32,586 nucleotides of DNA from Bryobacterales bacterium (GCA_020852755.1 JADZAF010000093.1:1-32586); one strand, 5' to 3'. Counted from the first letter of the stretch, positions 1 to 9,005 are shown. Made by a program: numbers and translations. The notes: generated by a model from the sequence alone, not told the origin.

Positions 1-360
1 CCACAGGGCCATGTCGATGCCGCTGAGGGCGGGTATGCAGGCCATGTAGGTGTGCATGAGGGTGGACATGCGGTGGAAGTGATAGCTGATGGCGATGGGA
101 TCCTGGCCGATCAGCAGGGGCTGGTAGCGTTCCAGCCAGGCCTTCATCATGGCGCCGGTGACGCCGGATTCGCCGTAGCCGGAGATGCCCGCCTGGGTGT
201 CGATGCGGACCAGGGTGTGGCCGAGCCGGGAGACGGGCTTCAGCTTGATGCCGGTGATCTTGTTCCTGCCGCGCTCGGCAGCCACGAGACGGTCGAAGGG
301 GGCCAGCGCGCCGGCCGCGGGAAGGGATAAGGCGGTACGAAGGAAGTCGCGTCGCAACAT
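1..360 (-). CDS. Enolase-superfamily (mandelate racemase/muconate lactonizing type) protein, N-terminal 120 codons only, Tat signal
   Basis: Reading leftward from the ATG at 358-360, the frame stays open to the window edge, so the catalytic barrel is missing. The first residues, MLRRDFLRTALSLPAAGALA, have a twin-arginine motif followed by a hydrophobic stretch, which predicts Tat export. The next part (GIKLKPVSRLGHTLVRIDTQ, then GYGESG and ending SGIDMALW) is the N-terminal capping domain of mandelate racemase-type enolase-superfamily enzymes; the last words are the usual lead-in to 'D' and the barrel. These enzymes abstract a proton alpha to a carboxylate, usually as sugar-acid dehydratases or epimerases. 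The reaction cannot be told because no catalytic residue is in the window. It diverges from another member of the same superfamily with only 40 bp between starts, so the two probably share a control region that extends into coding sequence. Confidence 0.85.
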   Translation of the reverse strand, partial: MLRRDFLRTALSLPAAGALAPFDRLVAAERGRNKITGIKLKPVSRLGHTLVRIDTQAGISGYGESGVTGAMMKAWLERYQPLLIGQDPIAISYHFHRMSTLMHTYMACIPALSGIDMALW

Positions 361-400
361 AAGATCCCTATGGTAACGCGGCTTGTGGTATTACTTCCCC

Positions 401-1606
401 ATGCCGCTTCGCCCGCCTCACCGCCGAAGCTTCCTGCGGGGGTGTCTGGCCGCTGTGCCGCTGTATGCACAGGCCAGGCAGCGGGAATCGGGCCGGCTGC
501 GCATACGCCGGATCGACCCGCACGTGCTCCGCATCGGCGGGCGCGCGAACATCGTCTGCGCCCGCATCGAGACGGAAGAGGGGATTCACGGCTGGGGCGA
601 GGGCACGTCGCCGCCCATGATCGCCCCGGTGCTCGGCCACCTGGAGGAATTGAAGAAGGTGGTGATCGGGCAGAGCGGCTGGGAGATCGAGCGTCTCTGG
701 AACCGCATGTACGTGGCCGGGGAGAACTACCTGGGAGGCAGCCTCTACGCGGCCATGAGCGTGATCGACACCGCGCTCTACGATATCGTCGGAAAGCGGC
801 TGGGCGTGCCGGTTTACCAGCTGCTGGGCGGGAAGGTACACGACCGGCTGCGCATCTACACCAGCTACCGCTGGGGAAACATCCCGCGCACGGCCGAGGC
901 GTACGCGCGGCGCACGCGGGAACTGGCGGCGGCGGGAGCCACGGCGGGCAAGTACGACCCGTTCGGAGAGTATCCGGGGCCGGAGCGGCAGCTGCCCACG
1001 CCCACGCTGAACGAAGTCCGGGAAATGATTCGGGGAATCAGGGAAGGCGGCCCGGCTTTCGACATCTGCGTGGAGGCGCACGGCAAGTTCAACCTCGCTT
1101 CGGCGGGCCGGATCGTCAGGATGCTGGAGCCGTTCGATCCGTTCTTTCTGGAGGAACCGGTGCCGGTCGAGGACGTGGACGCCATGGCCGCGCTGCAGCG
1201 CTCCACCAACATCCCGATCGCGACGGGGGAAGGGCTGTACTCGCACTTCGCTTTTGCTGACGTGCTGCGGAAGCAGGCGGCACGGATCCTGCAGCCCGAC
1301 GTGGCGCGGGCCGGCGGCATCACGCCGTGCAAGAAAATCGCGGCCATGGCGGAGGCGCAGTACGTGACCATCGCGCCGCACAATCCGAACGGGCCGGTGT
1401 GTACGGCGGCCAGCATGCATCTGGCGGCGTCGATTCCGAACTTTCTGATCATGGAAGAAGGCGGGGCCTACCGGGAAGCGGACGTGTACCGGGCGGTGTT
1501 CGCGGGCGGGTGGAAGGCGGACAACGCGCACTGGCAGGTTCCGGAGGGTCCGGGACTGGGAGTGGATCTCCCGCCGGAGTTTGTGCGCGAACACAAGGTG
1601 GGCTGA
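401..1606 (+). CDS. Enolase-superfamily sugar-acid dehydratase-like protein (galactonate dehydratase type), Tat signal
   Basis: A 401-residue protein, the usual length for the mandelate racemase group. I use the ATG at 401; a TTG at 383 would add six residues and has no advantage. The N-terminus has HRRSFLRG and a hydrophobic stretch ending near LYAQA, a Tat-type signal. The barrel shows the ligand and acid/base set of the D-galactonate dehydratase-like subgroup: K184 (AGKYDPFGEY), E225 and H227 (VEAHGKF), E251/E252 (LEEPVP), E277 (ATGEGLYS) and H327 (APHNPNGPV). The expected reaction is dehydration of an aldonic acid to a 2-keto-3-deoxy acid, probably outside the cytoplasmic membrane. The first metal-ligand position appears to be Glu rather than the Asp of E. 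coli DgoD. It starts an apparent operon, and its stop overlaps the next ATG by one base. Substrate is not determinable by eye. Confidence 0.85.
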   Translation: MPLRPPHRRSFLRGCLAAVPLYAQARQRESGRLRIRRIDPHVLRIGGRANIVCARIETEEGIHGWGEGTSPPMIAPVLGHLEELKKVVIGQSGWEIERLWNRMYVAGENYLGGSLYAAMSVIDTALYDIVGKRLGVPVYQLLGGKVHDRLRIYTSYRWGNIPRTAEAYARRTRELAAAGATAGKYDPFGEYPGPERQLPTPTLNEVREMIRGIREGGPAFDICVEAHGKFNLASAGRIVRMLEPFDPFFLEEPVPVEDVDAMAALQRSTNIPIATGEGLYSHFAFADVLRKQAARILQPDVARAGGITPCKKIAAMAEAQYVTIAPHNPNGPVCTAASMHLAASIPNFLIMEEGGAYREADVYRAVFAGGWKADNAHWQVPEGPGLGVDLPPEFVREHKVG

Positions 1607-3249
1607 TGGGAAGAGTTTGGGGGTTATGTAGCCTGTCACCGAAACTCGGGAGGGGGTGCCTGGCGGCGGGTTTTGCGCTGGCGCTGGCCGGGGCGCAGCT
1701 GCGCGAGTCGCTGCGGCCGGCTTTCGCGGCGCAACTGGCGGTCGTGGTGCGGGATGCTTCAGACGGGCGGGTGATGCCGGCCCGCGTCTACCTGTTCAAG
1801 GACGGGCGGCCCTTCCGCCTGAGCCCGGTGGAATGCCTGCTTCCGCTGCGGGTGGACCTGTTCTACCGCGAGCGGCTGTGGCGGCAGACGCCGCGTCCGC
1901 GGACTCTGGAGATCACGGCCAACGACGAGTCGCATTTCGCGCTGCTCAACGGCCGCGGCGAGTTCGATCTCCCGGCCGGCCGCTACCGCGTGGAGGCCTA
2001 CCGCGGCACGCTCTACCGGCCGGCCACGCAGGAGTTCGAACTGCGCGCGGGAGAGAAGCGGACGGTGGAACTCCGGCTGGCCGCGGTGGAAGGCAAACAA
2101 GCCTGGCTCTCCGGCGACGACCACATCCACCTGGTGCGGGCGCCGGAGGACGATCCCGTGTTTCTGGGGTGGCTGGAAGCCGAGGACCTCTCGGTGGGCA
2201 ACTTTCTCCAATTGCAGCGGCAGCAGGACGCCGCCACGCAGTACGGATTCGGAGAGGGGGCCGAGGCGCGCAGCCAGGGTTTCTCGATCCGGTCCGGGAT
2301 TGAAGCGCGCAGCCACTTCTACGGGCACGTCAACCTGCTGGGCGTGCGCGAGCTGATCCGTCCCATCAGCGCGGGCAGCGTGTACGCCAACTCGCCGGAG
2401 GCCTATCCCTTTCCGCTGGTGCTGTTCGAGCGGGCGAAGCAGGCGGGCGGCACGGTCGGCTACGCCCATTTCGACGGCAGCCAGAAGCACTCCGCGCTGC
2501 TCATGGACGTCGCGCTGGAGCGCATCGATTTCGTGGAAGTGTTCCAGTCCGGGGTGTTGAAGACCGGGCCCTGGTATGAACTGCTCAACGCGGGCTTCCG
2601 GGTAACCGGCATCGCGGGCAGCGATTTCCCGGTGCCCTTGAACACCTGGAAGCCCTGGCCGAGACACGTCCCGCTGCTGGGGCCGGAGCGCACGCTGGTG
2701 AAGGCCTCCCCGGGCCTGTCGGCGTATGAGAATTGGGCCGCCGGCATACGCGCGGGCAACGTCGTGGTTTCGAACGGCCCGCTGCTGGAGATCTCGGTGA
2801 ACGGCAGGCCGCCCGGCGCGCGGGTGAACTGGTCCGGCGCGGAGGCGGTGGTGGAGGGCGAAGCGGTCGCGGCGTATCACGGTCCCATCGAGCGCGTGGA
2901 AATCGTAGTGAACGGCCGGGTGGCGGCGGTCCGCGAAGGCAACGGGGAGAACAGGCTACGGCTGCCGTTTCAGGTGAAGGTCGGAGAAAGCTCCTGGGTG
3001 GCGGCGCGGGCGGCGGCGAAGTCCGCGGCCGAGCCGAAATTGCAGGCTCATACGAACGCCGTCTACCTGCTGCGGGACGGCCGCGCCGTGTCGGTGGGGG
3101 AGGCGCGGCAGGCGCTCCGGCGGCGCTGGGAGGAGGAGGCCCGCTACTACCTGGGACCGGAACTTACCTTCGCCCGGGAAGCGCATCGCAAGGAACTCCG
3201 GGAGAGAGTCGAAGCCGCGGCCCGTGTGCTGGGCCAGACCGCACGCTAG
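1606..3249 (+). CDS. CehA/McbA-type PHP-like metallohydrolase, secreted
   Basis: 547 residues from the ATG at 1606, which shares its A with the TGA of the upstream gene; the frame is open further upstream but that part overlaps the dehydratase gene. A basic start and a hydrophobic segment ([14 protein letters not shown]) form a signal peptide. Residues about 40-160 look like a beta-rich domain. The catalytic part begins at GDDHIHL (D171, D172, H173, H175), the metal-binding opening of the CehA/McbA branch of the PHP superfamily, and continues with [10 protein letters not shown] and GIAGSDFPV, typical later motifs. Named relatives hydrolyse carbaryl (CehA), but most are of unknown substrate and often sit beside polysaccharide or sugar-acid genes. 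The C-terminal 150 residues hold a beta-sandwich-like segment ([19 protein letters not shown]). Its place between two enolase-superfamily genes suggests that it acts on a related exported substrate; that is inference. Confidence 0.8.
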   Translation: MGRVWGLCSLSPKLGRGCLAAGFALALAGAQLRESLRPAFAAQLAVVVRDASDGRVMPARVYLFKDGRPFRLSPVECLLPLRVDLFYRERLWRQTPRPRTLEITANDESHFALLNGRGEFDLPAGRYRVEAYRGTLYRPATQEFELRAGEKRTVELRLAAVEGKQAWLSGDDHIHLVRAPEDDPVFLGWLEAEDLSVGNFLQLQRQQDAATQYGFGEGAEARSQGFSIRSGIEARSHFYGHVNLLGVRELIRPISAGSVYANSPEAYPFPLVLFERAKQAGGTVGYAHFDGSQKHSALLMDVALERIDFVEVFQSGVLKTGPWYELLNAGFRVTGIAGSDFPVPLNTWKPWPRHVPLLGPERTLVKASPGLSAYENWAAGIRAGNVVVSNGPLLEISVNGRPPGARVNWSGAEAVVEGEAVAAYHGPIERVEIVVNGRVAAVREGNGENRLRLPFQVKVGESSWVAARAAAKSAAEPKLQAHTNAVYLLRDGRAVSVGEARQALRRRWEEEARYYLGPELTFAREAHRKELRERVEAAARVLGQTAR

Positions 3250-3262
3250 AATGACGGGTGGA

Positions 3263-4675
3263 ATGCTTCGCAGAACTTTCCTCACCAGCGCCGCCGCGCT
3301 GACCGCCTGCGGGGGCGCCCGCCACGGCGGCCATGCTCGTGTGGAGCAAGTTACCTTCGACTACGAAGACTACCGCTACCGCACGCCCATCAAGTTTGGG
3401 GGCACCGCCCTGGACCGGGCCACGATTCTGAACGTGCATTGCACCCTGCGGGGACGGAACGGCCGGGAGGCAAAGGGTTTCGGCTCCATGCCGCTGGGCA
3501 ACGTCTGGTCGTTTCCTTCCAAGGAGCTGTCTTACGACGAGACGCTGGGCGCCATGAAAGCGCTGGCGGAGCGGGTGGCGAAGGTCACCGGGGCCTGCAC
3601 CGAAACGGGACATCCCATCGACCTGAACCGCGTGCTTGAGCCGGAATATATGAAGGCCGCCGAAGAGGTGTCGCGGGAGCGCAAGCTTTCCGTCCCGATC
3701 CCCAAGCTGGCCACCCTGGTAACCGCCAGCCCGTTCGACGCCGCCATCCACGACGCCTTCGGAAAATTGCACGGGGTGAACTGCTACCGCACCTACGGGC
3801 CGGACCTGCTGACTCACGACCTGGGGCACTACCTCTCCAGCGATTTCAAGGGAGAGTCCCTGGACCGCTACGTATTGGAGACCGCCAAGCCGCGCATGCC
3901 GCTCTACCATTTAGTGGGCGCGGTGGATCCGATCGTGGAGAAGGACATCGCGAAGCGGATTGACGACGGTCTGCCCGAGACCCTGCCCGAATGGATCCGC
4001 TACAACGGCCTCACCCACCTGAAGATCAAGCTGAACGGCGACGATCTCAAGTGGGATGTGGAGCGCGTCCTGCGCGTGGACGCGGTCGCCGCCGAAACCC
4101 AGCGCAAGCGGGGCGTGGAGCAGTGGAATTATTCGCTGGACTTCAACGAGAAGTGCCGGGACGTGGAATACCTGCTGGCTTTCCTGCGCCAGGTGAAGGA
4201 GAAGACGCCGGCCGGATTCGAGCGCATCCAGTACGTGGAGCAGCCCACGGCGCGCGATCTGAAGGCCAACCGTTCGAACACCATGCACGAGGCGGCCAAG
4301 CTGCGGCCGGTGGTCATCGACGAATCGCTCACCGATTTGGAGAGCCTGCTGCTGGCGCGCGAGATGGGCTACTCCGGCGTGGCGTTGAAGGCCTGCAAGG
4401 GGCAGAGCCAGGCGGTCCTGATGGCGGCGGCCGCGCAGAAGTACAAGATGTTCCTGTGCGTGCAGGACCTGACCTGCCCGGGCGCCTCGCTGATCCACTC
4501 GGCCGGCCTGGCGGCGCACATTCCCGGCGTGGCGGCGATCGAAGCCAACTCGCGGCAATACATGCCGGCCGCCAACCAGCCGTGGGAGAAACGCTTCCCC
4601 GGTCTTTTCATCGTTAAAGACGGAACCATGGAGACCGGACTTCTGGATCAACCGGGACTGAGCGCGGTAGCATGA
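3263..4675 (+). CDS. Enolase-superfamily protein, Tat lipoprotein, epimerase/cycloisomerase-type catalytic set
   Basis: 470 residues from the ATG at 3263; an in-frame ATG at 3251 would add only MTGG, and neither has a strong ribosome-binding site. The N-terminus [18 protein letters not shown] joins a twin-arginine motif to a lipobox (LTAC), so the product is probably Tat-exported and lipid-anchored. The capping domain carries long insertions, making it larger than the 350-400 residues usual for the family. The barrel has K254-x-K256 (HLKIKLNG), D293 (LDFNEK), E326 (YVEQPT), D353 (VIDESL) and K376/K379 (LKACKGQ). A Lys pair plus Lys across the site is the pattern of the muconate lactonizing/OSBS/dipeptide epimerase subgroup, unlike the His-bearing neighbour at 401. 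The gap to the upstream gene is 13 bp and the stop overlaps the ABC ATPase start by 4 bp. Substrate is unknown. Confidence 0.82.
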   Translation: MLRRTFLTSAAALTACGGARHGGHARVEQVTFDYEDYRYRTPIKFGGTALDRATILNVHCTLRGRNGREAKGFGSMPLGNVWSFPSKELSYDETLGAMKALAERVAKVTGACTETGHPIDLNRVLEPEYMKAAEEVSRERKLSVPIPKLATLVTASPFDAAIHDAFGKLHGVNCYRTYGPDLLTHDLGHYLSSDFKGESLDRYVLETAKPRMPLYHLVGAVDPIVEKDIAKRIDDGLPETLPEWIRYNGLTHLKIKLNGDDLKWDVERVLRVDAVAAETQRKRGVEQWNYSLDFNEKCRDVEYLLAFLRQVKEKTPAGFERIQYVEQPTARDLKANRSNTMHEAAKLRPVVIDESLTDLESLLLAREMGYSGVALKACKGQSQAVLMAAAAQKYKMFLCVQDLTCPGASLIHSAGLAAHIPGVAAIEANSRQYMPAANQPWEKRFPGLFIVKDGTMETGLLDQPGLSAVA

Positions 4676-5610
4676 CGCAGGGTGCGGCCATCGCGCTGCG
4701 CGTTCGCGGCCTGCGCAAGACGTATCGAGACGTGGTGGCCGTAGACCACCTGGATCTGGAGGTTCAGGCCGGGGAGTGCTTCGGGCTGCTGGGGCCGAAC
4801 GGGGCGGGGAAGACCACCACGATTGAAGTCTGCGAAGGGCTGGTGGAGCCGGACGCGGGCGAGGTGGAACTGCTGGGGCGGCGCTGGGGCGCGCACTCGA
4901 GGGAACTGCGGGAGCGCCTGGGCATCCAGCTTCAGGAGACCCAGCTGGCGGATAAGCTGACGGTCGAGGAGACGCTGGCGCTGTTCCGGTCCTTCTACCG
5001 GAGCGGACTGGGGGTGGAGGGTGTGATCGCGCTGGTCCAGCTGGGGGAGAAGCGCAGCGCGCGAGTGGGGCAGCTTTCCGGCGGGCAGAAGCAGCGTCTG
5101 GCCATGGGCTGCGCGCTGGTGGGGGATCCCGAGCTGCTGTTCCTGGACGAGCCGACCACGGGCCTGGACCCGCAGGCGCGCCGGCAGCTCTGGGACCTGA
5201 TCGAGAACTTGAAGGCGGGCGGCCGGACCATCGTGCTGACCACGCACTACATGGACGAAGCCGAACGGCTGTGCGACCGGGTGGCTATCATGGATCACGG
5301 ACGGATCATCGCGCTGGACACGCCCCGGGCCTTGATCGCGTCGCTGGGAGTGGAGCACATGGTGGAGTTCGCCACGGGGGAGGGCGGGCCCGTCGACGTA
5401 CAGGCACTGTCGCAGTTGGAGGGGGTGCGCAGCGTGCGCGCCGAAAACGGATTCTACCAGTTGCAGGTGGAACGCCTGCACCAGGCGATGCCCGCGCTGC
5501 TGGGGGAACTGGAACGCCGCGGCCTGCCGCTGACCGAGCTGCGCACCCATTCGGCCACTCTAGAGGATGTCTTTGTCTCGCTTACCGGACGCCATCTCCG
5601 CGACGAATGA
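4672..5610 (+). CDS. ABC transporter ATP-binding protein (DrrA/ABC-2 type)
   Basis: 312 residues, the usual size for ABC-2-type ATPases with a C-terminal extension. All nucleotide-binding motifs are intact: Walker [10 protein letters not shown] (41-49), signature LSGGQKQR (135-142), Walker [14 protein letters not shown] with D159 and E160, and the switch His in [10 protein letters not shown]. Residues after about 235 form the small regulatory domain common in this group ([13 protein letters not shown] near the end). Its ATG overlaps the previous stop (ATGA), and its last 44 bp overlap the permease gene, so the two subunits are probably translationally coupled. DrrAB-type pairs usually export lipids, antibiotics or polysaccharide-related compounds. 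Being embedded with exported sugar-acid enzymes, this pair may move a product or precursor across the membrane, but nothing in the sequence identifies the cargo. Confidence 0.93.
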   Translation: MTQGAAIALRVRGLRKTYRDVVAVDHLDLEVQAGECFGLLGPNGAGKTTTIEVCEGLVEPDAGEVELLGRRWGAHSRELRERLGIQLQETQLADKLTVEETLALFRSFYRSGLGVEGVIALVQLGEKRSARVGQLSGGQKQRLAMGCALVGDPELLFLDEPTTGLDPQARRQLWDLIENLKAGGRTIVLTTHYMDEAERLCDRVAIMDHGRIIALDTPRALIASLGVEHMVEFATGEGGPVDVQALSQLEGVRSVRAENGFYQLQVERLHQAMPALLGELERRGLPLTELRTHSATLEDVFVSLTGRHLRDE

Positions 5611-6661
5611 ACCGCGCTCGCGGGCCGGCAGCTCGCTGGTTCAACTGACCCTGGTTCGCTACCGCGAATTCCTGCGGGAGCCGGAGGCGGTCTTCTGGAC
5701 CTTCGTCTTTCCGATCCTGCTGGCGGCGGGCCTGGGCGTGGCGTTCCGGAGCCAGCCCGCGGCCATCATGCGGGTCGGGGTGCCCCGGGAAACGGCCGGG
5801 GCGGAGGAACTCGCGCGGGCGGTCCGGTCCGACCCGCGGCTCACGGTGGACCTGGTGGACGGGAACGCGGCATTGCGCCGCCTGCGCTCCGGGCGGATCC
5901 TGGTGATCGCCGAGCCGGACGGGCGCGGAGGAGTGGTCTACCACTACGACGACACCAATCCGGAAGCGCGCACGGCGCGCCTGATGGTGGACGACGCCGT
6001 GCAGCGCGCCGCCGGACGGCCCAATCCCGTGCCGGTGCGAACCGTGCCGGTGAACGAGCCCGGCTCGCGCTACATCGATTTCCTGATCCCCGGATTGCTG
6101 GGGATGAACCTGATGGGCAGCGGCATGTGGGGCGTGGGTTTTCCCATCGTGGATGCGCGCAGAAAGAAACTGCTGAAGCGGCTGGTGGCGGCGCCCATGT
6201 CACGGGCCGAATACCTGCTCTCGTTCCTGCTCTCCCGGCTGACTTTCCTGCTGCTGGAAGTGATGGCGGTGGTGGGTTTCGGTTACTGGGTTTTCGGCGT
6301 GCCGGTGCGCGGCTCGCTGGGGATGCTGGCGCTGATCTCGCTGCTTTCCTCGCTGGCGTTCGCCGCCATGGGCCTGCTGGTGGCTTCGCGGGTCCAGACC
6401 ATCGAGGCGGTCTCCGGGCTGATGAACTTCGTGATGCTGCCCATGTGGATTTTCTCCGGCGTGTTCTTCTCGGCGGAGCGCTTTCCGGAGGTCATCCAGC
6501 CCTTTGTCCAGGCCCTGCCGCTGACCGCGGCGGTGGACGCGCTGCGCGCCCGCATGCTGGAGGGCTCACCCCCGGCCGAGCTGGCCGGAGAGCTGGGTAT
6601 TGTAGCGGTGTGGCTGGCCGCGAGTTTCGTGCTGGCGTTGAAGATCTTCCGGTGGCGGTGA
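5567..6661 (+). CDS. ABC-2 type transporter permease
   Basis: 364 residues with one N-terminal helix (about 34-52, TFVFPILLAAGLGVAF), a soluble loop of about 120 residues, and five more helices from about 165 to the C-terminus. This is the layout of ABC-2 permeases with an extracytoplasmic insertion. RKKLLKRLVAAPMSRAEYLLS (about 200-220) is the coupling-helix region typical of the family, and MLPMWIFSGVFFSAERFP is a characteristic stretch between the last helices. The start at 5567 lies 44 bp inside the ATPase gene; no later in-frame ATG precedes the first helix, so I keep it although the upstream AGAGG is too close to be a good ribosome-binding site. It pairs with the ATPase at 4672 as the membrane half of an exporter. 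Confidence 0.9.
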   Translation: MSLSRLPDAISATNEPRSRAGSSLVQLTLVRYREFLREPEAVFWTFVFPILLAAGLGVAFRSQPAAIMRVGVPRETAGAEELARAVRSDPRLTVDLVDGNAALRRLRSGRILVIAEPDGRGGVVYHYDDTNPEARTARLMVDDAVQRAAGRPNPVPVRTVPVNEPGSRYIDFLIPGLLGMNLMGSGMWGVGFPIVDARRKKLLKRLVAAPMSRAEYLLSFLLSRLTFLLLEVMAVVGFGYWVFGVPVRGSLGMLALISLLSSLAFAAMGLLVASRVQTIEAVSGLMNFVMLPMWIFSGVFFSAERFPEVIQPFVQALPLTAAVDALRARMLEGSPPAELAGELGIVAVWLAASFVLALKIFRWR

Positions 6662-6664
6662 CCG

Positions 6665-8212
6665 ATGACGGCGGTGGAATACTTCGTTGAAGCTCTGCAA
6701 AGAGGCGGGGTCCAGTGGATGGCCACCTTGTGCGGCCACGGCCTGGATCCCTTTTTCCGGGCGGCGAAACAGGCGGGGCTGCGGCTGGTGGACACTCGCA
6801 ACGAGCAGACGGCCGCTTACCTGGCGGACGCCTACGGGCGGCTGACCGGGCGGCCCGGGGTGTGCGCGGTATCGAGCGGCGTGGCGCACGTGAACGCGCT
6901 GACCGGGGTCTCGAACGCGCATTTCGACCGCGCGCCGATGCTGCTGATCAGCGGGGCGGGGGCTGTGAAGACGGCTGGGCTGGGCCACTTCCAGGATCTC
7001 GACCAGGTGGCGCTGGCCGCGCCGGTCACCAAGTTTTCACGGGTCATCGATTGCCCGGAGCGCGCGCAGGAAATCCTGTGGGAGGCGATGGTGGCGGCTT
7101 TGAGCCCGCCGCAGGGGCCGGTGCACCTGACCTTCCCGCTGGACGTGCAGACGGCGGAAGTGGAGCCGGCCGCTCTTTTCCGGCCGGTGCCCGGCGCCCT
7201 GACGCGGCCCGGCTCTCCGGGGGTTCTGCCGCACCTGGAAGCAGCGTTGCGGACGGCGCGGAGGCCGTTGATCGTGGCCGGGTCGGGGCTCTTCTATGCC
7301 AGGGCGGGCGAGGACGTGATGGCGTTTTCCGAGCGGCTCTCGATCCCGTTGGTGGTTCCGATCTGGGACCGGGGCGTGGTGGAGAAGCCGGCAGCGACGT
7401 TCATGGGCGTGATCGGCGCGGCCAGCGGCGGGCCGCGGCTGCTGCCCGACGCCGACCTCGTGGTGCTGATGGGGGCGGAGCCGGATTACCGGCTGGGTTT
7501 TCTGCAGCCTCCGGCCATCGCGCGGGAGGCGCGCGTGTTGCGCATGGACGACGGCTTTGAGCGGCTCCGCGAGATCGGCGGCGAGCCGTTCCGGGAATGG
7601 CTGCCGGAGGCCTGCCGGAGGCGGGACGATTTCCGGCGCTCGGTGCGCGAGACCGGCGAGCGGCAGGCGCGCGAAGGCACGCACGCCGTCCACATCCTGG
7701 AGGCGCTGTCCCGGGTGCTTACGGACGAGACGGTGCTCCTGATCGACGGCGGCAGCATCGGGCAGTGGGCGCACCAGCTGCTGGCCGACCGCTATCCGGG
7801 CCGCTGGCTCACGTGCGGGCGGAGCGCCGTGGTGGGCTGGGGCATCGGCGGCGCGATGGGGGCGCGGCTGGCGTTCCCCGGCTGTCCGGTGATCCTGCTT
7901 TCCGGCGACGGCGCTTTCACTTTCAACGTGGCGGAACTGGAGTGCGCGGTGCGGCAGGGGCTGCACTTCGTCGCCATCGTGGCCGACGACCAGGGCTGGG
8001 GCATCACCCGCACGGGACACCTGAAACAGTTCGGGGAGGCGATCGCCAGCTCGCTGGGGCCGATCGCGTTCGACCGCCTGGCGGAATCGCTGGGCGCGCG
8101 GGGGGTGGCGGTGAGGACGGCGGAGGCGATCGGGCCGGAACTGGAGAGGGCCCTGGCGCGGCCGGAAGTCACCGTGCTGCACGTCCCGGTCGTGGGCGGC
8201 CACCCGGCGTGA
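6665..8212 (+). CDS. Thiamine diphosphate-dependent enzyme (acetolactate synthase/decarboxylase/2-hydroxyacyl-CoA lyase fold)
   Basis: 515 residues, starting 3 bp after the permease stop. The order of domains is that of the acetolactate synthase superfamily: N-terminal pyrimidine-binding domain with the cofactor-activating Glu (E47 in DTRNEQTAA), a central domain (about 190-325), and a C-terminal pyrophosphate domain with GDG at 414-416 followed 25 residues later by DDQGWGI. The usual second half of the ThDP motif is NN; here it is D441-D442, resembling the ND seen in hydroxyacyl-CoA lyases. No signal peptide, so it is cytoplasmic, unlike the enolase-superfamily members of the operon. Family members act on 2-keto acids or 2-hydroxyacyl-CoA; a 2-keto acid derived from the sugar-acid dehydratase is an attractive but unproven substrate. 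It is not a clear housekeeping IlvB, and no small subunit gene is nearby. Confidence 0.85.
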   Translation: MTAVEYFVEALQRGGVQWMATLCGHGLDPFFRAAKQAGLRLVDTRNEQTAAYLADAYGRLTGRPGVCAVSSGVAHVNALTGVSNAHFDRAPMLLISGAGAVKTAGLGHFQDLDQVALAAPVTKFSRVIDCPERAQEILWEAMVAALSPPQGPVHLTFPLDVQTAEVEPAALFRPVPGALTRPGSPGVLPHLEAALRTARRPLIVAGSGLFYARAGEDVMAFSERLSIPLVVPIWDRGVVEKPAATFMGVIGAASGGPRLLPDADLVVLMGAEPDYRLGFLQPPAIAREARVLRMDDGFERLREIGGEPFREWLPEACRRRDDFRRSVRETGERQAREGTHAVHILEALSRVLTDETVLLIDGGSIGQWAHQLLADRYPGRWLTCGRSAVVGWGIGGAMGARLAFPGCPVILLSGDGAFTFNVAELECAVRQGLHFVAIVADDQGWGITRTGHLKQFGEAIASSLGPIAFDRLAESLGARGVAVRTAEAIGPELERALARPEVTVLHVPVVGGHPA

Positions 8213-8355
8213 TTCGGACCACTGCCAATCGGCGCGTTCCCCAGGAGCCGTGTCCCGACCCATGGGGAGACCGTTGCGCTGGCTGCGAAGGAATTCTCCC
8301 TGGTGCAAGAGTTCACACAAGGCCCGGCTGAAGATCGCTCAATCGCGCGGACACC

Positions 8356-8364
8356 TGCGATAAT
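8356..8364 (+). promoter_or_regulatory. Possible extended -10 promoter for the signalling cluster
   Basis: TGCGATAAT matches an extended -10 element (TG at 8356-8357, GATAAT at 8359-8364). No good -35 is found at the expected distance, which extended -10 promoters can tolerate. It lies 30 bp before the ATG at 8395, and the predicted transcript would carry the strong AGGAGG at 8384-8389. The 143 bp between the previous stop and this site show no other clear signal. Confidence 0.35.
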
Positions 8365-8394
8365 CACGAAGACCGAACGGACCAGGAGGCCTCT

Positions 8395-8895
8395 ATGGCG
8401 ATACTGGTGGTGGACAACGATCCGTCAGTCCGCGGGGTGGTGTGCGCGATGCTGAAGCGCCACGGGTACGGGACCGTTGCGGTTCCCGACCCGGGCGGAG
8501 CGCTGTCGCTGACCTCCCTGAAACCGGTGGAACTGCTCCTCGCAGAGCTCGCCCTTCCCAGGATGACGGGGCCCGAACTGGCGCTGGAATTCCTCAAAAC
8601 CGCCCCGGGCACCCCGGTGATGTTCATGTCCGGCTCGCCGCAGGTTGACCTGCCGCCGGGCGTTCCGTTTCTCAAGAAGCCCTTCACGCTTCAGGCGCTG
8701 ATCTCCCGGGTGGAAGCTGTTCTGGCGAGAAGAGCGGAATTGTGCGCCAATCTTCGCGCAGAGCTGGAGCGCTGCGCGAGGCTGATCCGCGAGAGCCGCG
8801 CGCTGGTGGCGGGTACCGCGGCGGTTTCGAGAGAATCCGCCGAGATTCTCGCGGAAATACAGGAATGGAGGCACGGGCGGGGCGCAGCGGGCTGA
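8395..8895 (+). CDS. Receiver-like (CheY-fold) protein with Glu at the phospho-acceptor site
   Basis: 166 residues with an excellent ribosome-binding site (AGGAGG, five bases before the ATG). Residues 1-115 follow the receiver fold: acidic cluster D7-N8-D9 in VVDNDPSVR, a Ser in the switch position (MFMSGSP), and the conserved Lys in FLKKPF. The phospho-acceptor position, which should be Asp four residues before Pro, is Glu51 (LLAELALPRMTG). Glu there often mimics the phosphorylated state, so this may be a constitutively active or phosphorylation-independent receiver. Residues about 118-166 (ELCANLRAELERCARLIRES) form an amphipathic, probably coiled-coil tail with no DNA-binding domain. It precedes the CheB-CheR-kinase fusion by 110 bp and probably acts with it. 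Its partner is unknown. Confidence 0.85.
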   Translation: MAILVVDNDPSVRGVVCAMLKRHGYGTVAVPDPGGALSLTSLKPVELLLAELALPRMTGPELALEFLKTAPGTPVMFMSGSPQVDLPPGVPFLKKPFTLQALISRVEAVLARRAELCANLRAELERCARLIRESRALVAGTAAVSRESAEILAEIQEWRHGRGAAG

Positions 8896-9005
8896 AAGAC
8901 GAGGTTCCGCGGTCTGCGTTCCGCAGCCGGTCTGACTCTGGATTTGCAGCGCCCCTTGCCGCCGGGCGCCGTCAGGCGGTAATCTCTGGGCTGACGGAGG
9001 GCGTC

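Noticed and set aside
368..1639. Long leftward open frame antisense to the dehydratase gene
   Set aside because: Arg/His/Pro-rich shadow frame of GC-rich coding sequence; the + strand frame has recognisable enzyme motifs.
8742..9005. N-terminal extension of the CheB-CheR-kinase fusion
   Set aside because: It overlaps the receiver-like gene in another frame, while the ATG at 9006 has GGAGG at proper spacing.
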